Shown: piece by piece, positions 35,366-46,409 of the stretch
Position numbering within the stretch: position 1 is the stretch's first letter
Layout of the letters: each line of letters starts with the position of its first letter
Assembly (NCBI RefSeq): GCF_945859685.1
Contig: NC_079149.1
Span: forward strand, 99,040,863-99,104,862
Reading direction: 5' to 3'
Origin: Eupeodes corollae
Lineage: Eukaryota > Arthropoda > Insecta > Diptera > Syrphidae
Length of the DNA: 64,000 nt
Translations under genes and position numbers: made by a program
The notes under the pieces: generated by a model
The model's input: only the letters and a program-made list of their open reading frames with translations
What the model was told of the DNA's origin: nothing
Databases searched by the model: none

Positions 35366-35789
35366 ATGTTTGACCAATTGTTTTTCTTGAATTCGTTTGT
35401 TTTTCCTCCAATAACGTGCAGCCCCAGGCTTTATGCCGCCTGCCTGATTTGGATCGGTTCTACCGATAATGTCAGTATCTGGCAGGACCTGATAAAAATG
35501 AAGCGTCAGAGTCTGACGCCAGGTTTAAGAGGAGGCAGGCCAAACCTTCCCTTTTTCAGAGTCAATTGTAGATTCGTCGGGATATCAATTCGGCTACTTT
35601 AACTTGCCTTGTTATATTGGTTATGGTCAACTTACATCGTTGACTCAATTTACTTGGGATCACAAGTTCCCTCTTAGAGGATTGGCATATACCTTATCTG
35701 TCACGTAAGGTTTTTTTAAAATAATGACGTTTTGAAATGTTATAAGATGACAACTTCAAAAGTGGTAGCTGACGGCCTATTCAAAATCT
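35366..35789. other. Unassigned sequence between two LINE fragments
   Basis: No motif I trust. It may hold further parts of the flanking LINEs, since GC is similar, but the frame at 35366-35602 matches nothing recognised. Confidence 0.35.
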
Positions 35790-37267
35790 TCTTCTGCTTT
35801 GTTTCCGGCTACTAGTATCAGCACCTTATCTCCTCCTGGAGCATAAGGCGGCAACCAGTTACTTCCATCTTACTCTATTCCTAGCATAATACCTCAGCTG
35901 GGACCACGTCTCCAAGTTTTGGGACCGAGCTTCCTTCATGACATATGATCTCCATTTTTCTCTTTGTCTTCAAGGCCGCCTTCTACCTTGAGGATTCCAT
36001 TGAAAGCACTGCTTCGCTATGTTGTCGTCCTTCTTTCTCAATGTATGGCCAATCCAGCACCACTTTCTCTGCGCGATATCAACATCCACTTTGGTTTGCC
36101 CAGTCCTGAGCCACAGTTCATCGTTAGATATGCCAACGGATGTTCAGGATGTAACGTAGACATCGGTTGACAAAAATTTGCAACATTCTCGAGATGCCAG
36201 CAGAGCACTTCCACGTTTCGCACGCATATAGCAGCACGGATTTTACGTTGGACTTAAACAACTTTAACTTGGTACGGAGCGCTATTTCCGTCGAGTTCCA
36301 CATTGCACTACGAGCATTTAGAATGCACTACGGCTTTTATTTGTTCTATTGGTGACATCCAGGTCCGTTCCACCACTTGTCTCACAATAACCTGTTGTTG
36401 TTGGTTTCGGCTGGTGTGCATTAACTTAGTCTTACTGGCATTAATCCTTAGGCCAGCCACTTCCCCATTTTATTGAAGAGAGTGGCACATTTGGTTGAGG
36501 TCTCCATTTCTGTTTGCCATAAAGCAGATATCGTCAGCATATTCCAAATGACTTAATGTTTCCTTCAGGCACCATTAGATTCCCAGTCTCTCGTGCTCAC
36601 CCACCGTAGCAGTCATAACATACAATACAATCAGCCTGTCTTACTCCCTGTCGCACTTCAAATGCATCGGAAGACTCTTTTACTATAGCAACAATTTTAT
36701 CAGGAATGCGTCTAGCAACAAGCGATCTTCAGATAACATTACGACTAACGCGATCGAAGACCTTTTCAAAATCGACGAACATGAGGTAAAGCGGCGATTG
36801 GTACTCCGACGATTGTTCGAGAATAATTCGCAAGGTGAAATCCCGATTGATTCCTCTTGAGCGTAGACTCGATCTTAGATTTTATGCTCTCGAGAATGAT
36901 GGTTGCCATTAACTTTGGAAATACGGACATTATGGTGATTCGACGCCAGTTATTGCAGTTCTTAGGATCACCTTTTTTTTGTAACTTGACGATTCCCCCG
37001 TCTTACCATTCCCTGGGAAAGGTTTCGTTTTCCCAAGCAGACTTAACAAGTGGCAACAAGATACCGGCAGCCAAGTCGGTATCAGCTGCTTTGTTGTTCT
37101 TTCAAAGGGGTTCTAATATCCGTGCATGTCGGGGGGTCAATATTAATGCCTCTGGTAGATCTACGTTTTTCCGGCAGTTGATGATTTGCATTTGGAATCT
37201 GGTCATCGTTCAGCAATGTTCCGAAGTGCTCCTTCTATCTCCGCAATTGAGCTTCCATGGACACTAA
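35790..37267 (-). pseudogene. LINE-C: RT and C-terminal domain
   Basis: On the minus strand, in order: WENETFPREW and GGIVKLQKKGDPKNCNNWRR, the RT entry (37.0-36.9 kb), ESTLKRNQSGFHL (the NQAGFR motif), a region around 36660 reading SSDAFEVRQGVRQ, the catalytic box near 36540 as EYADDICFMANRNGDLNQM (YADD intact), LRINASKTKLMHTSRNQQQ, and a C-terminal domain near 36050 (WIGHTLRKKDDNIAKQCFQW, then NPQGRRR). Stops and frameshifts are frequent. Sequence and motif variants set it apart from LINE-A and LINE-B. Confidence 0.85.
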
Positions 37268-37883
37268 AAGACTACCGTTAGTATCACGAACAAATGAAAG
37301 ATTATTTTAAATTAAATTTATTTTGTTCTGCAAATAATCCAATATTTACCTCTTAAATTATTTCACCCAATCATAGAATTTATTTATTAAAAATTTTAAC
37401 CTATCACCTAATAAGAGATAATATAATTTAAAACTGTCATGCATTTCTAATCTAATACGTATTAAATTTAAAAAAAACAAAAACAAAACAAAAAAAAAAC
37501 GACACCAAAAATTTGCTAAATTAATCAGATTACTTTCCAAACACGAATTCCTATAAAAAGTTTCAAAAACAAAAAGAAAAAGAGGAAAAAATAAAATCCA
37601 GATAGAACAAAAAACCTAAACCTTTATATGTAAAAAGTACGTATTCCCAATGTTTTGCCATCTTCATTTTTGCTTAACCGCAAAACAGGAGAATTTACAA
37701 TAAAAGTTTTTGCATGCTAAATGTGTGAACTCATAGAGCAAAAAATAGAATTGTTCAACACCCACACATTCTAATTAAAAACAAAATCCAAAACAACAAA
37801 ATAAAACAATTCTATACAAAAAAAGGGGTTGCCAAATCACAGAACTCACTTGAGTCAATCAGTGAAATGTCATTAAAAAAAAT
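37268..37883. other. A-rich spacer, no gene
   Basis: A-rich, low-complexity (runs of A around 37470-37500 and 37560-37620). The minus-strand open frame 37358-37540 is a composition artefact. Confidence 0.5.
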
Positions 37884-38165
37884 ATCGGGTGTTTTTTTAA
37901 GAGCTAAGATCTTTAAATATTAATACAAGACACAAAATATTGTCGTAACGATTTTTTGGCTGACATATAGTCCATTGGATCAGTCAAATTTTTGACAACT
38001 TCTTACAATAAATCAAATCCTACGGCGTTGAATTATTCCTAATATGCTTTAAAAGTTGCTCGCTTATCGGAAACATCAATGACTAAACACATTCTTAAAG
38101 GCTTTAAATCGCACTAACGAGGGAACCACTTCCGAAAATAAAGTTTTCACCAAATTAATATTGTA
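37884..38165 (-). mobile_element. Mariner-like remnant with one terminal repeat
   Basis: Starts ATCGGGTGTTTTTTTAAGAG, which has the form of an insect mariner end. About 210 bp inside, TCTTAAAGGCTTTAAATCGC corresponds on the minus strand to the region coding the third catalytic block (compare TCTAACGGCGTTAAATCGCA at 14227-14246, coding for the CDLTPLD region). The block near 37972 (AGTCCATTGGATCAGTCAAA) is the expected sequence nearer the 3' end. No frame remains open and the other end is not found. Confidence 0.5.
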
Positions 38166-38961
38166 ATAAATCGAAACTTAAGCAGCGCCTTTTATAAAAA
38201 AAATGTCGGTGTCTTGCCCGAATGAAATGTCGTCAATTTTATTAACTAATTATTAGAAACAAAAGATCGGTTTGCATGGCTTGATAGCGCTCGCTTCTTC
38301 CTCATTTCAAACAAAATATGATGCCGCCAGCGTTTCTTAATAACCTTGAAGATTGCCTAACTTTAAAAGCCGCCATTTTGTGTAGGCACGAAGTTCTTTA
38401 ATCACAAATGAGCTTTGTCATTAAACAACGAAAATTGTACATTCGCGAACAGGTTTTGTTTCTTCGATTGGGAAGCATTACTCTGACGTTACACGAATCA
38501 TGATAATTTGCCAAATCTAACTGAACAGAAATGTTCACCCAGTTTGACATTCCCAACTCTTAAATCATAGTCTTTCCTTAATATTAAGAAATTTCTCAAA
38601 AGAAGAATTCCAATGAATGAAACAAAATAGTTAAACTCTGAAACTGAGACTTCAACGGCCCACAGACACCACACTTATGTGCACACAAGTGGCGGGTGCC
38701 GAAAAGTCTTTTGTGTGCAGGCACACACAAATATTCACTGTCATACACCTCGATTCATTGTAAAATTTTTTTAAGATCTTTAGCACATGACTTCAAGTAG
38801 AGTGTATGGCGGAATTACGCACAAGAGTCCGTTCGACACAAATGTGCACACTAGTGTGATGTCTGTGTGCCGCTTAAGGTGGCATGAGAAGCCATAAATG
38901 GAACATGTTTGACAACTTCGTTTGACAGCCAACGATTTAACCGAACGCAGTAATATTCCGG
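38166..38961. other. Unique sequence, no gene
   Basis: No coding or repeat match confirmed. 38640-38880 contains several GTGTGCAC/GTGCACAC-type words (GTGCACACAAGTGGCGG, GTGTGCAGGCACACAC, AATGTGCACACTAGTG) that form small imperfect inverted repeats. Confidence 0.4.
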
Positions 38962-39236
38962 CGTACTCGAGGTGTGGTTGTTAATGCGTGGAATTGTCAT
39001 TCCAGAGGTCTTGGGTTCAATCCCATCCTATGCCACCTAAAGTTTTTTTTCTACCCTTTGTGATTGAATAGACAAATCCTTCAAAAGAGATTCTTGTCAT
39101 GAAAGTTGTTCTCTCAAAATATCAGTTCGAACTCGGCTTTACAATTGTAGGTCCCTCCGTCCGTGACCTGACTCCCACAGAGGAATGGTCAGTCACTATG
39201 AATGTTAGCTGTTCCGCCACCTAATTTATTTGTTTT
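38962..39236 (+). repeat. tRNA-headed SINE, copy 4
   Basis: Diverged plus-strand copy: a degenerate A box (TGGTTGTTAATGCGTGGA), B box GGTTCAATCCC (39014-39024), body with TCGAACTCGGCTTTACAA and GAGGAATGGTCAGTCACTAT, and 3' end GCTGTTCCGCCACCTAATTTATTTG. The GCGCCACC core is changed to CCGCCACC. More diverged than copies 3 and 5. Confidence 0.85.
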
Positions 39237-42200
39237 TAGCAACAATAATTGGCTTTAACTATCATGTTGTATGGCTCTTAAATATTCGTAAACTTGTATG
39301 AGCATCCATCGAACCAAGACGTCAAACCTGCTTTTTCCCTAAAACAAGTAATTCATTTTCAAAAATCAAATCAAATATCGAGTTGTAGCAAAAAAGTCCC
39401 TTGGGACTACAAACCTAATCATTGGCAGCCCTAACCTTGGACGAGTGAGGAAGTTAAGGGCGAATAAATTGGTGTGCATGTTGCAACCCATATCCAGCAA
39501 CATTCATACACATAAAATATATTATAGCACGAAATAAACGGAACGTGTTCATGAGAACAATGCTCTTCAATTTCATTTCGCACATTTACCTAATTTCGTG
39601 TATATTCCGTTCTGTTTGTTTCGGATCCGGATATGCATATGCAACTCCATCTATACACATCCAAACATACATCATACATGTTGTATGTGATTCCTGTTTT
39701 CGTGTTTTATTTATTTGTTTGTATTTTCTTTGTATAAGACTATTTGTATCTCCAACAGTTTTTGAGTTGCTTGAAGTTGATTTAATTAAGGCACCCATAG
39801 GAGACTTTTGAAACGAGATGCTTATATGCTTTATGCTTGTTGGTTGGAAGGTTGGTTGGTCTTAGTTTGAATCGACCACTATATAAATGCTTCTGATGCT
39901 GATGCACCATGCACTATTCACCATCGTACATGGATATTAAGTTCTGTCGACACTCTAAACTCTTAAGGTCGTTTTGCTTTTAGGATTAGGACTTTGCCGC
40001 TCGACTTACTTACAACGACGACGGTCTCCAGAGTCTTCCAGGCATTGCATCGGAACCCTGGTCCTGACATTCCCCAGTGTGTTCTTCTTCCCATGTTGTG
40101 TTCGGTGTTGAGAACAATAAACATTCGTGACTTTCGATAGAAAACACCATGAATTGTTTTATATTCTTAACGTCGTCATCGTCTTCATCCTCTTTGGTCG
40201 TATGTGAACTCTGAGGTTGAGGTCTACCGCACCAGAAAGAGAGTGAGTGCGAATGTTGGTCTATCTATGGTCGTATGGTTTACACAATTCACCTATTCCT
40301 ACGAAGCTTGCATCTTACATCTCCCCGAAACTTATGTAGTTTTGAAGATTTTCTTTTTTGTGTCTTCAACGACGAACGACGCACGGGCGAGTTTTTGTGG
40401 AGAGTTTTTCTTGTGGTTGTGAAAGATGTGTTTTCCATCTCAAGGAATTCTACTTGAACATGCCTGATGGGGATTAAGTCACTCTGGAGAGGGACGAGCA
40501 AACGAGAATGACGATGACGACAACCACGAGGAGGACGAATGCCACTGCCAAAGAAGTACCCTAAAAGTACGTATGTAGGTACCATCATCACCCGCCCGTC
40601 TAACCCAGATTCGTGTGAACATTCTTTTCGAGAAGTTAGAGAAGTTTTGAGACAAGTTACTATGCCAGGCCAGGGAGAAAGATATCTCTGGATTTTCAAC
40701 GACCAAAACACTAGGGGGATATATAGCTATAGGAGATATAGAAGTTGATTGTGAGTTAGATTGTTTTTTAACAAAAAGAAACCAGAAAGAAAAAATAAAA
40801 CTCCCTAAGACATCACGGAGGATGTGGAGGACGGGAACTTCTTGAATTTAAAGACTATTGTTCTTCTATTGGACGTTCTATTGAGAACTTTGGCTGGATG
40901 TGGGCGAACAGTTTTTTAAGTGATGATACTTCTTTAGTTGTTTTGACTTGTGTTTTTTTTGTTCGTTTTTGTCTTCTCTGTTTGTTATTTGGTTTTTTGA
41001 TGAGTTTATCTCGAACCGAACAGCATCAGAAGTCAGAGAAGTCATAAGAACCTATATAAAACAGTAAAAGAGAGGGTGCGGTTTGCCAATCTTTTTTTTT
41101 GTTTGCTGGATATCATACAATTCAAAGAATTCCAAGAAAGCAGGCGAGCACAGGGCAGGCAGACAAATACCATAGATATAAACAAATTGTTATTTGAATG
41201 GATTATGGCGCTAATATCTTTGAGATACAATATCTATCTATGATATCTGAGCATTGACAAGTTGAATATAAAACAAAAAAGTATTGGTATAGATTTTTCT
41301 AGATAGGAGAAGGTTTCTGTTAAGTGCAAAGTTGTGTTTAAAGTTATAGATAAATCGGAAGTTCGGTTTTTCTAAGAAATGAAAAGTGATTGTCTTGTCG
41401 ATGGGATTATTATTATTTTTGTTTTGTGGGAATTTTTACATTTTTTATTTCAAGAGATGGGAGGGTAAGATATTTTTATTGCAAAACCATTTTTGGTTGA
41501 ATATCAATGTTCTGGTGGAGGAGGATAGAAGAATGAACGTATTGTGAAAATTTGTGAAGTCTCGTTTTTCTGTCAGCTTATGAGGAGGAAATCCACTTCA
41601 GTAATTGTGGATTGTTTGTTCTTTTAATAAAAAGTGTTTGTGAAACTAATTTCGAAATAATACTTAATAAAAGAAGTGTTCGCTCAATTTTTGTATGTTC
41701 ACATAGAACAACAAAATGAATCCAATTTATTAGCGATAAACAACGTAATGGACTCTAAAATGTGTAGAAAAAGTGATTGTTTTGGAATTGACTGATATTC
41801 CGAACAGACAAGACTTCGCAAAATTTTCAAAATATATTGTACGTACAAGTTATCAAAAAACTCTTCAAATTATGAACTTGTCATTAATAATGAAAACAAA
41901 GACGGAACTGACCTTTCCGATGAATTCTATAATCTTGACTAAAATGAGAGAAACCTTTCGAAAAATAAAATCAAACACTGATTGAATTTGTAAAGTCTGT
42001 TTCGATTACAGAAAATGGAAGCCTGGTTCTTATAACGGATTTATAAGCTAATGGATATAGCTTCAAAAGTGTCTATCTTATGTTATAAGACAAAGCTTCG
42101 TGTTCACAACCTATGTTTTTATAATATAGTAAATAATGAGTGTTTCTGTTTCGCTTTGGAATGTAACTGAGGGCAGGACCAATGTAGCAGAGTTTAAGCT

Positions 42201-42589
42201 TGAGAACACTTCAATGAAAAAAGAGTCAATGAGTTCAACAATCGAAAAACATCTCAGAAAAACAACTATGAATGTTTCAGGAGAATATAATGAATTTGTC
42301 GAGAAGCTCAAAGAAGTTCGAAGAAGTATAATAATGCATTTACATTCAACGACACATTATTTAAAAAATGTTAACTATATTATCCTAAGCTTTGGGCATT
42401 CGCACTTTTAAGTATAAGACGCAGACGGACTTATTTACTAAACACTGCGATTTACAAGTAATTTGCCACTGCTACCAGAGGCGCGATTATGGGCTGACCT
42501 CTCATGTATTTGAATCGTTGGATAAACAACATAACCGGCAGCAGTTAAAGATTAAAAAAAAATTTTGACAATCTACAGAACCTGCTTAA
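39237..42589. other. Long stretch without a recognised gene
   Basis: 39.4-41.0 kb looks unique. Opposing open frames at 40204-40422 (+), 40289-40711 (-, 140 codons), 40479-40706 (-) and 40539-40748 (+) overlap the same GC-richer block, and none has a known motif. A small hairpin AGTCCCTTGGGACT is at 39395-39408. 41.2-42.4 kb is AT-rich; the frame at 42136-42411 is Lys/Glu/Ser-rich with no recognised fold. It could include the 5' part of the Tc1 element that follows, but I find no terminal repeat. Confidence 0.4.
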
Positions 42590-43327
42590 TCCAAAATTAT
42601 TGATAAAATTAAGCAAACATACAAAACACAACGTTTTCCTTTGAAAAATGTTAAAGGAGGTAAACATAAAGAAAATAGAAAAACTCCCATATTAGCGCCC
42701 CAAAAATAGTTACTGAAATGGATAATTATTGCAGAAAAACTTGTAATCCAGAAACCTTACGCCGCGTTCTTAGAGAAAAAGTGTCTATAACGGTAGAGTG
42801 GCTAGATAAAACCAATTCATTATTATTATTATTCATTAAAAACAAGCCATTGGATTTCGGGAAAACAGTCATATTTGCTGATGAGAGCAAATACAATGTA
42901 TTCGGATCGGACGGCCTAGGTAAAGTACGGTACAAGGTAAATACCGAGCTAAAGAAAGAAAACCTTTTACCAACCGTAAAACATGGTGGAGGTTGGTGAT
43001 GGTATGGGGCTGTATGTCGTATGGGATAATATATAGAATGGTGCATATACTATACACCTTCTAAAGTAAAATTAACAACAAAGCCTTAAAAAAATGGGTT
43101 TTCCAAGAGCTTTCCAGTTCTATCAGGATAATGATAGAACTGAAAATGGTTGCTTTATAATCGCCCTAAAGTCATCCAAACAACACCTCTGAGCCCCGAC
43201 TTAAACCCCTTAGAAAATGTATGGGAAATTTTGGATCGTGGAGTCAGGAAGCACACCACATCAAGCAAAACCCAAGGCGTATTAAAGGGGTTATCGAACA
43301 GAAGGGATACCCAACTAAGTATTAAAC
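42590..43327 (+). pseudogene. Tc1-family (S-element-like) transposase, broken
   Basis: DDE transposase of the Tc1 family. In order on the plus strand: RETLRRVLRE-like HTH end (about 42750), GRVAR with LIKNKPLDFGKT, the first catalytic block VIFADESKYNVFGSDG (about 42870-42915), LLPTVKHGGG followed by MVWGCMSYG, the second catalytic block QDNDRTENG (about 43120), the third block LSPDLNPLENVW (43190-43230) and a C-terminal GYPTKY ending with TAA at about 43324. Only about 26 codons' worth of sequence separates the second Asp and the Glu instead of 34, so there is a deletion plus frameshifts. The element's downstream end is obscured by the mariner inserted 16 bp further on. Confidence 0.88.
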
Positions 43328-43339
43328 ACGACTTTCATA

Positions 43340-44507
43340 CAGGGTTTTTCAACAGGGACGCTGCAAAAGTAGATAGACAAGGACAACAACCATTTGACAA
43401 TTCTCTTCAGTAAAGCTTGCCATTTCATGATGGAAAGATATACGGGACAACAATGAGCCGACATTATTAAAATGTACTACCAAAATTCTGAGTCAGTGAC
43501 CTGAACGTTAGGAGCGCTACGTTCAATTTATGGTCATCATAATCGTCTTATCAGTTCAACAATTGAGCATGAGACAAAAAAGTACCCGTAGTACTGCTGA
43601 GACTTCAGTTGCAAAAGGTCCAAAAGTGTCTCTCACACGTCGTTCTCAAGCATTGGTCACGTTGTGGCGAATTTTGCGAAAAAATCTGGGCTTACAAGAT
43701 TAAAATGATGCAAGAACTGAAGTCGCTTGACCACCAGAAACCTCGTATATTCTTGAATTGGGCTGAGCAACAACTTCAAAATGATTCGGATTTTCATCGA
43801 AAAATCATCTTCAGCGATGAGGCTCATTCTGGTTAAATCAATCAATAAGGTATTGGTCAGGCAGCAGTTCACACGTGCTCCATGAGTCATCATTGCATTC
43901 CGAAAAAATTACGGGTTGGTTCTGTTTAAGGTCCAGGGGGGTCATTGTACTTCTTCCGTGATGACCAAGACCGGCACGTTACTGTGAATGGGGATCGCTA
44001 CCGTTCAATGATTACCGAATATTTTTGGCATAAATTCGATGATATGGACTTGGAGGTCATGTTTACAACAGGACGGAGCGGCACCACAAGCTACAAAGCG
44101 AATATTCAATCAATTCATTGGACACCAAGTTTGGAGAACTTGTTAATTCACGAAATATTCCAGTCGCTTGGCCCCTCGGTCGTGCGATTTGACGTCGTTG
44201 GACTATTTCCTGTGGGGCTTAGTCAATTCTATGGTCTACGCCAACAAGCTTGCCACGATTGATGAACTTCGTACGAATAAGGAACCTTAAATTGAAGCAG
44301 TTTCAGCCGGTTTATGCTTGAAAACCGTCGTCAATTAGGCATAGCGTTTGGACTTCTCCAAGCGTACCCGTGGTGGCATACAAAAGAAATAGAGTTCCAT
44401 ACATAATCCAATGTACTTTCAAAGGAATAAAGAATTTTATTGATATATTGATATTGATATATTATTTAAAAAAAAAACTTTTGTAGCGTTCTTATTGAAA
44501 AACCCGA
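43340..44507 (+). mobile_element. DD41D (rosa-type) mariner, complete length with both ends
   Basis: A 1,168-bp element bounded by TA on each side (43338-43339 and 44508-44509). The left end CAGGGTTTTTCAACAGGGAC is repeated inverted at the right as TCGGGTTTTTCAATAAGAAC; the inner parts GCTGCAAAAG and GCTACAAAAG also pair, giving about 30 bp of terminal inverted repeat. The length is typical of mariner. It inserted just downstream of the Tc1 stop codon, so it is the younger of the two. Confidence 0.93.
43609..44262 (+). pseudogene. Transposase gene of the DD41D mariner (frameshifted)
   Basis: Coding blocks: KVQKCLSHVVL (43612), MMQELKSLDHQKPRIFLNWA (43710-43770), first catalytic block KIIFSDEAH (43800-43830), then stops; YFFRDDQDRHVTVNGDRYRS (43948-44010); the second catalytic block survives only in another frame (FTTGRSG in the open frame, where FQQDG is expected); the third block reads SCDLTSLDYFLW out of the main frame (44185-44220). 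The spacing from the second to the third Asp is 41 residues in the family form, defining DD41D. At least three frameshifts or stops, so inactive. Confidence 0.85.
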
Positions 44508-45932
44508 TATTTATATTCATGTTTTATTCTAAAATAGAAACAAAACTCGAAAACAGTCACGAAATGTCAAACAATTTTATGGTCAACAAATGTCACTGTC
44601 AAACTATGATTCAGAATTGGCCAGTTTAAATTTCTAAGATCTTAGAGAAATATAAACAAAAATTCTCTTAAAAAGCTCACACTTTTGCTTTTCGGAAATC
44701 TGGGAATGAATTTTTATGATTCATTTCCGAAGAATTTTTAATCGCACATTTCAAACATGAAGAAATAAAATGTAGACCTAATTTGGCTATTGATATTTCA
44801 TTCTCCTGATTTGTCAACTAACTGATTCTCAGAAATATAAACTGACCAAATGAGGACAAATCAAGTGAAGATGGACGATTAGTTAAAGTTGGAGAAGAAA
44901 TATCGTTGCATCATTGAAATTCGTCACAGTGCTTCATGACCCTAAAAACTCTTTCATCAATTCATCAATAAAAAAAAGTACAATTATTGTATTTCTAAAT
45001 GATTAAACATTTTCATTGAATATTAACCTTAGAACTCCAACAGAGCTTTTTTTTTATTATAAACGAATCATAAATAATTGGATCTAAAAAGTTTCTCAAA
45101 ATAAACTACTTCTATATTCGAATAGGTGCAATATCTCCCGGATAGAATTCTTTCTATAGGCCTTAGCCCCAACCTAATTCAATCAATCAATCAATCAGTC
45201 AATAAAACAACCAGCATAATATTCCAACGAATTCTCGCAAAGTGTTGTTAAAGAAACAAAAAAAAAAAAAACAATTCTAACGAAGCATCAATATAATTCC
45301 ATATTCAGACAAATTCGTATGAAAAACCGAAAATAGAAACATTCCCAAATAACTATGTAATCAAACTCAAATATAGACCAAAGTGTCATCAATTTAATTG
45401 ATTTGATTGCGCTAAAGCAATTTCCCAGAATTCCACCAAATCGAAGCGACCTAATTTTTTGGAGGAAGTTGTTTTTCTTTTGCTTTCTTTTTTGGTTTAA
45501 ATAAACATAAGCTTAACACATTAAGGTCCAAACAGAATGGACACACACAAGAAATTATATTGACAAAATCATGACCTGACAACAAACTCTAAATCAGTTT
45601 GCGACATTTCCGATATGTGGGGAAGATCATCAGGCAAAGAATTTAAGTAGATATAGATTATGAAGACTGTTAAACGATCTCCAATTAATTTCCGAAGTAT
45701 AAGGAAGGCGAAGATTGTATTTATTAATAAATCCTCAAATCTTGAAGAAAAGAGAAGGATATGCCAAGGTAAATAATGAATGAGTACGTCTTGTGCCTAA
45801 AATACAGTGGTGGAGTTGATCAAATAATTTTCCTGAACGAAGGGGGCCTTTGGAACTGGCTGAGAAAAATTATTATGGTTGAAGCCGCAAGCCCGCAAGA
45901 GCTGTCAAACTATTGAACAAATACAATTGCAA
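44508..45932. other. AT-rich DNA, no gene
   Basis: AACTGTCAAA-like motifs at about 44565 and 44588. An (AATC)n run at 45178-45203. The first bases should include the rest of the Tc1 element's 3' end, but I cannot recognise a terminal repeat. Confidence 0.45.
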
Positions 45933-46409
45933 CGTTACGAACAAAGACACTCCATATATGTGTTGTGTCTTTGGTTGCGAACATAAAGCTGCGTTGCAGA
46001 GGCGCACCACTGGCTAAACACAATGGATACGTAGCTGCAACTGGAATAGCTGTCAAAGTATAGAATATTAACAAATTCAATGTTGCGAACAAAAAGCAAC
46101 GCAACTGCATCCAACTTCACCAACTTTCAACTTTTTCTTACAGCAATCTTGACATTTCAAAATTTAGTTAAATGTTACGAACAAAGACACTCCATATGTG
46201 CGTTGTGACTTTGGTTAAGAACATAAAGCTGCATTGCAGAGCCACGTTACTGGCTGAACACAATGGCTACGTAACTGCAACTCGAATAGCTGTCAAAATA
46301 TTGAATACAAACAAAAGTCAATGTTGCGAACACAGAGGAACGCAACTGCATCCAACTTCACCAACTTTCAACTTTTTCATACAGCAATTTTGACATTTGA
46401 AAGTTTATG
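45933..46409. repeat. Tandem duplication, two units of about 240 bp
   Basis: Unit 1 (45933-46170) and unit 2 (46173-46409) share ACGAACAAAGACACTCCATA, AACATAAAGCTGC, TTGCAGAG, GCAACGCAACTGCATCCAAC-type blocks and CAACTTTCAACTTTTTC, with AGCTGTCAAA and TTGACATTT in each. Offset 240 bp. Divergence is roughly one base in ten by eye. The open frames at 45910-46123 (-) and 46172-46393 (+) are on opposite strands of the two units and not supported. Confidence 0.9.

Noticed and set aside
40289..40711. 140-codon minus-strand open frame
   Set aside because: Opposite-strand frames are open over the same bases, no motif or start context supports it, and no homologous family is recognised.
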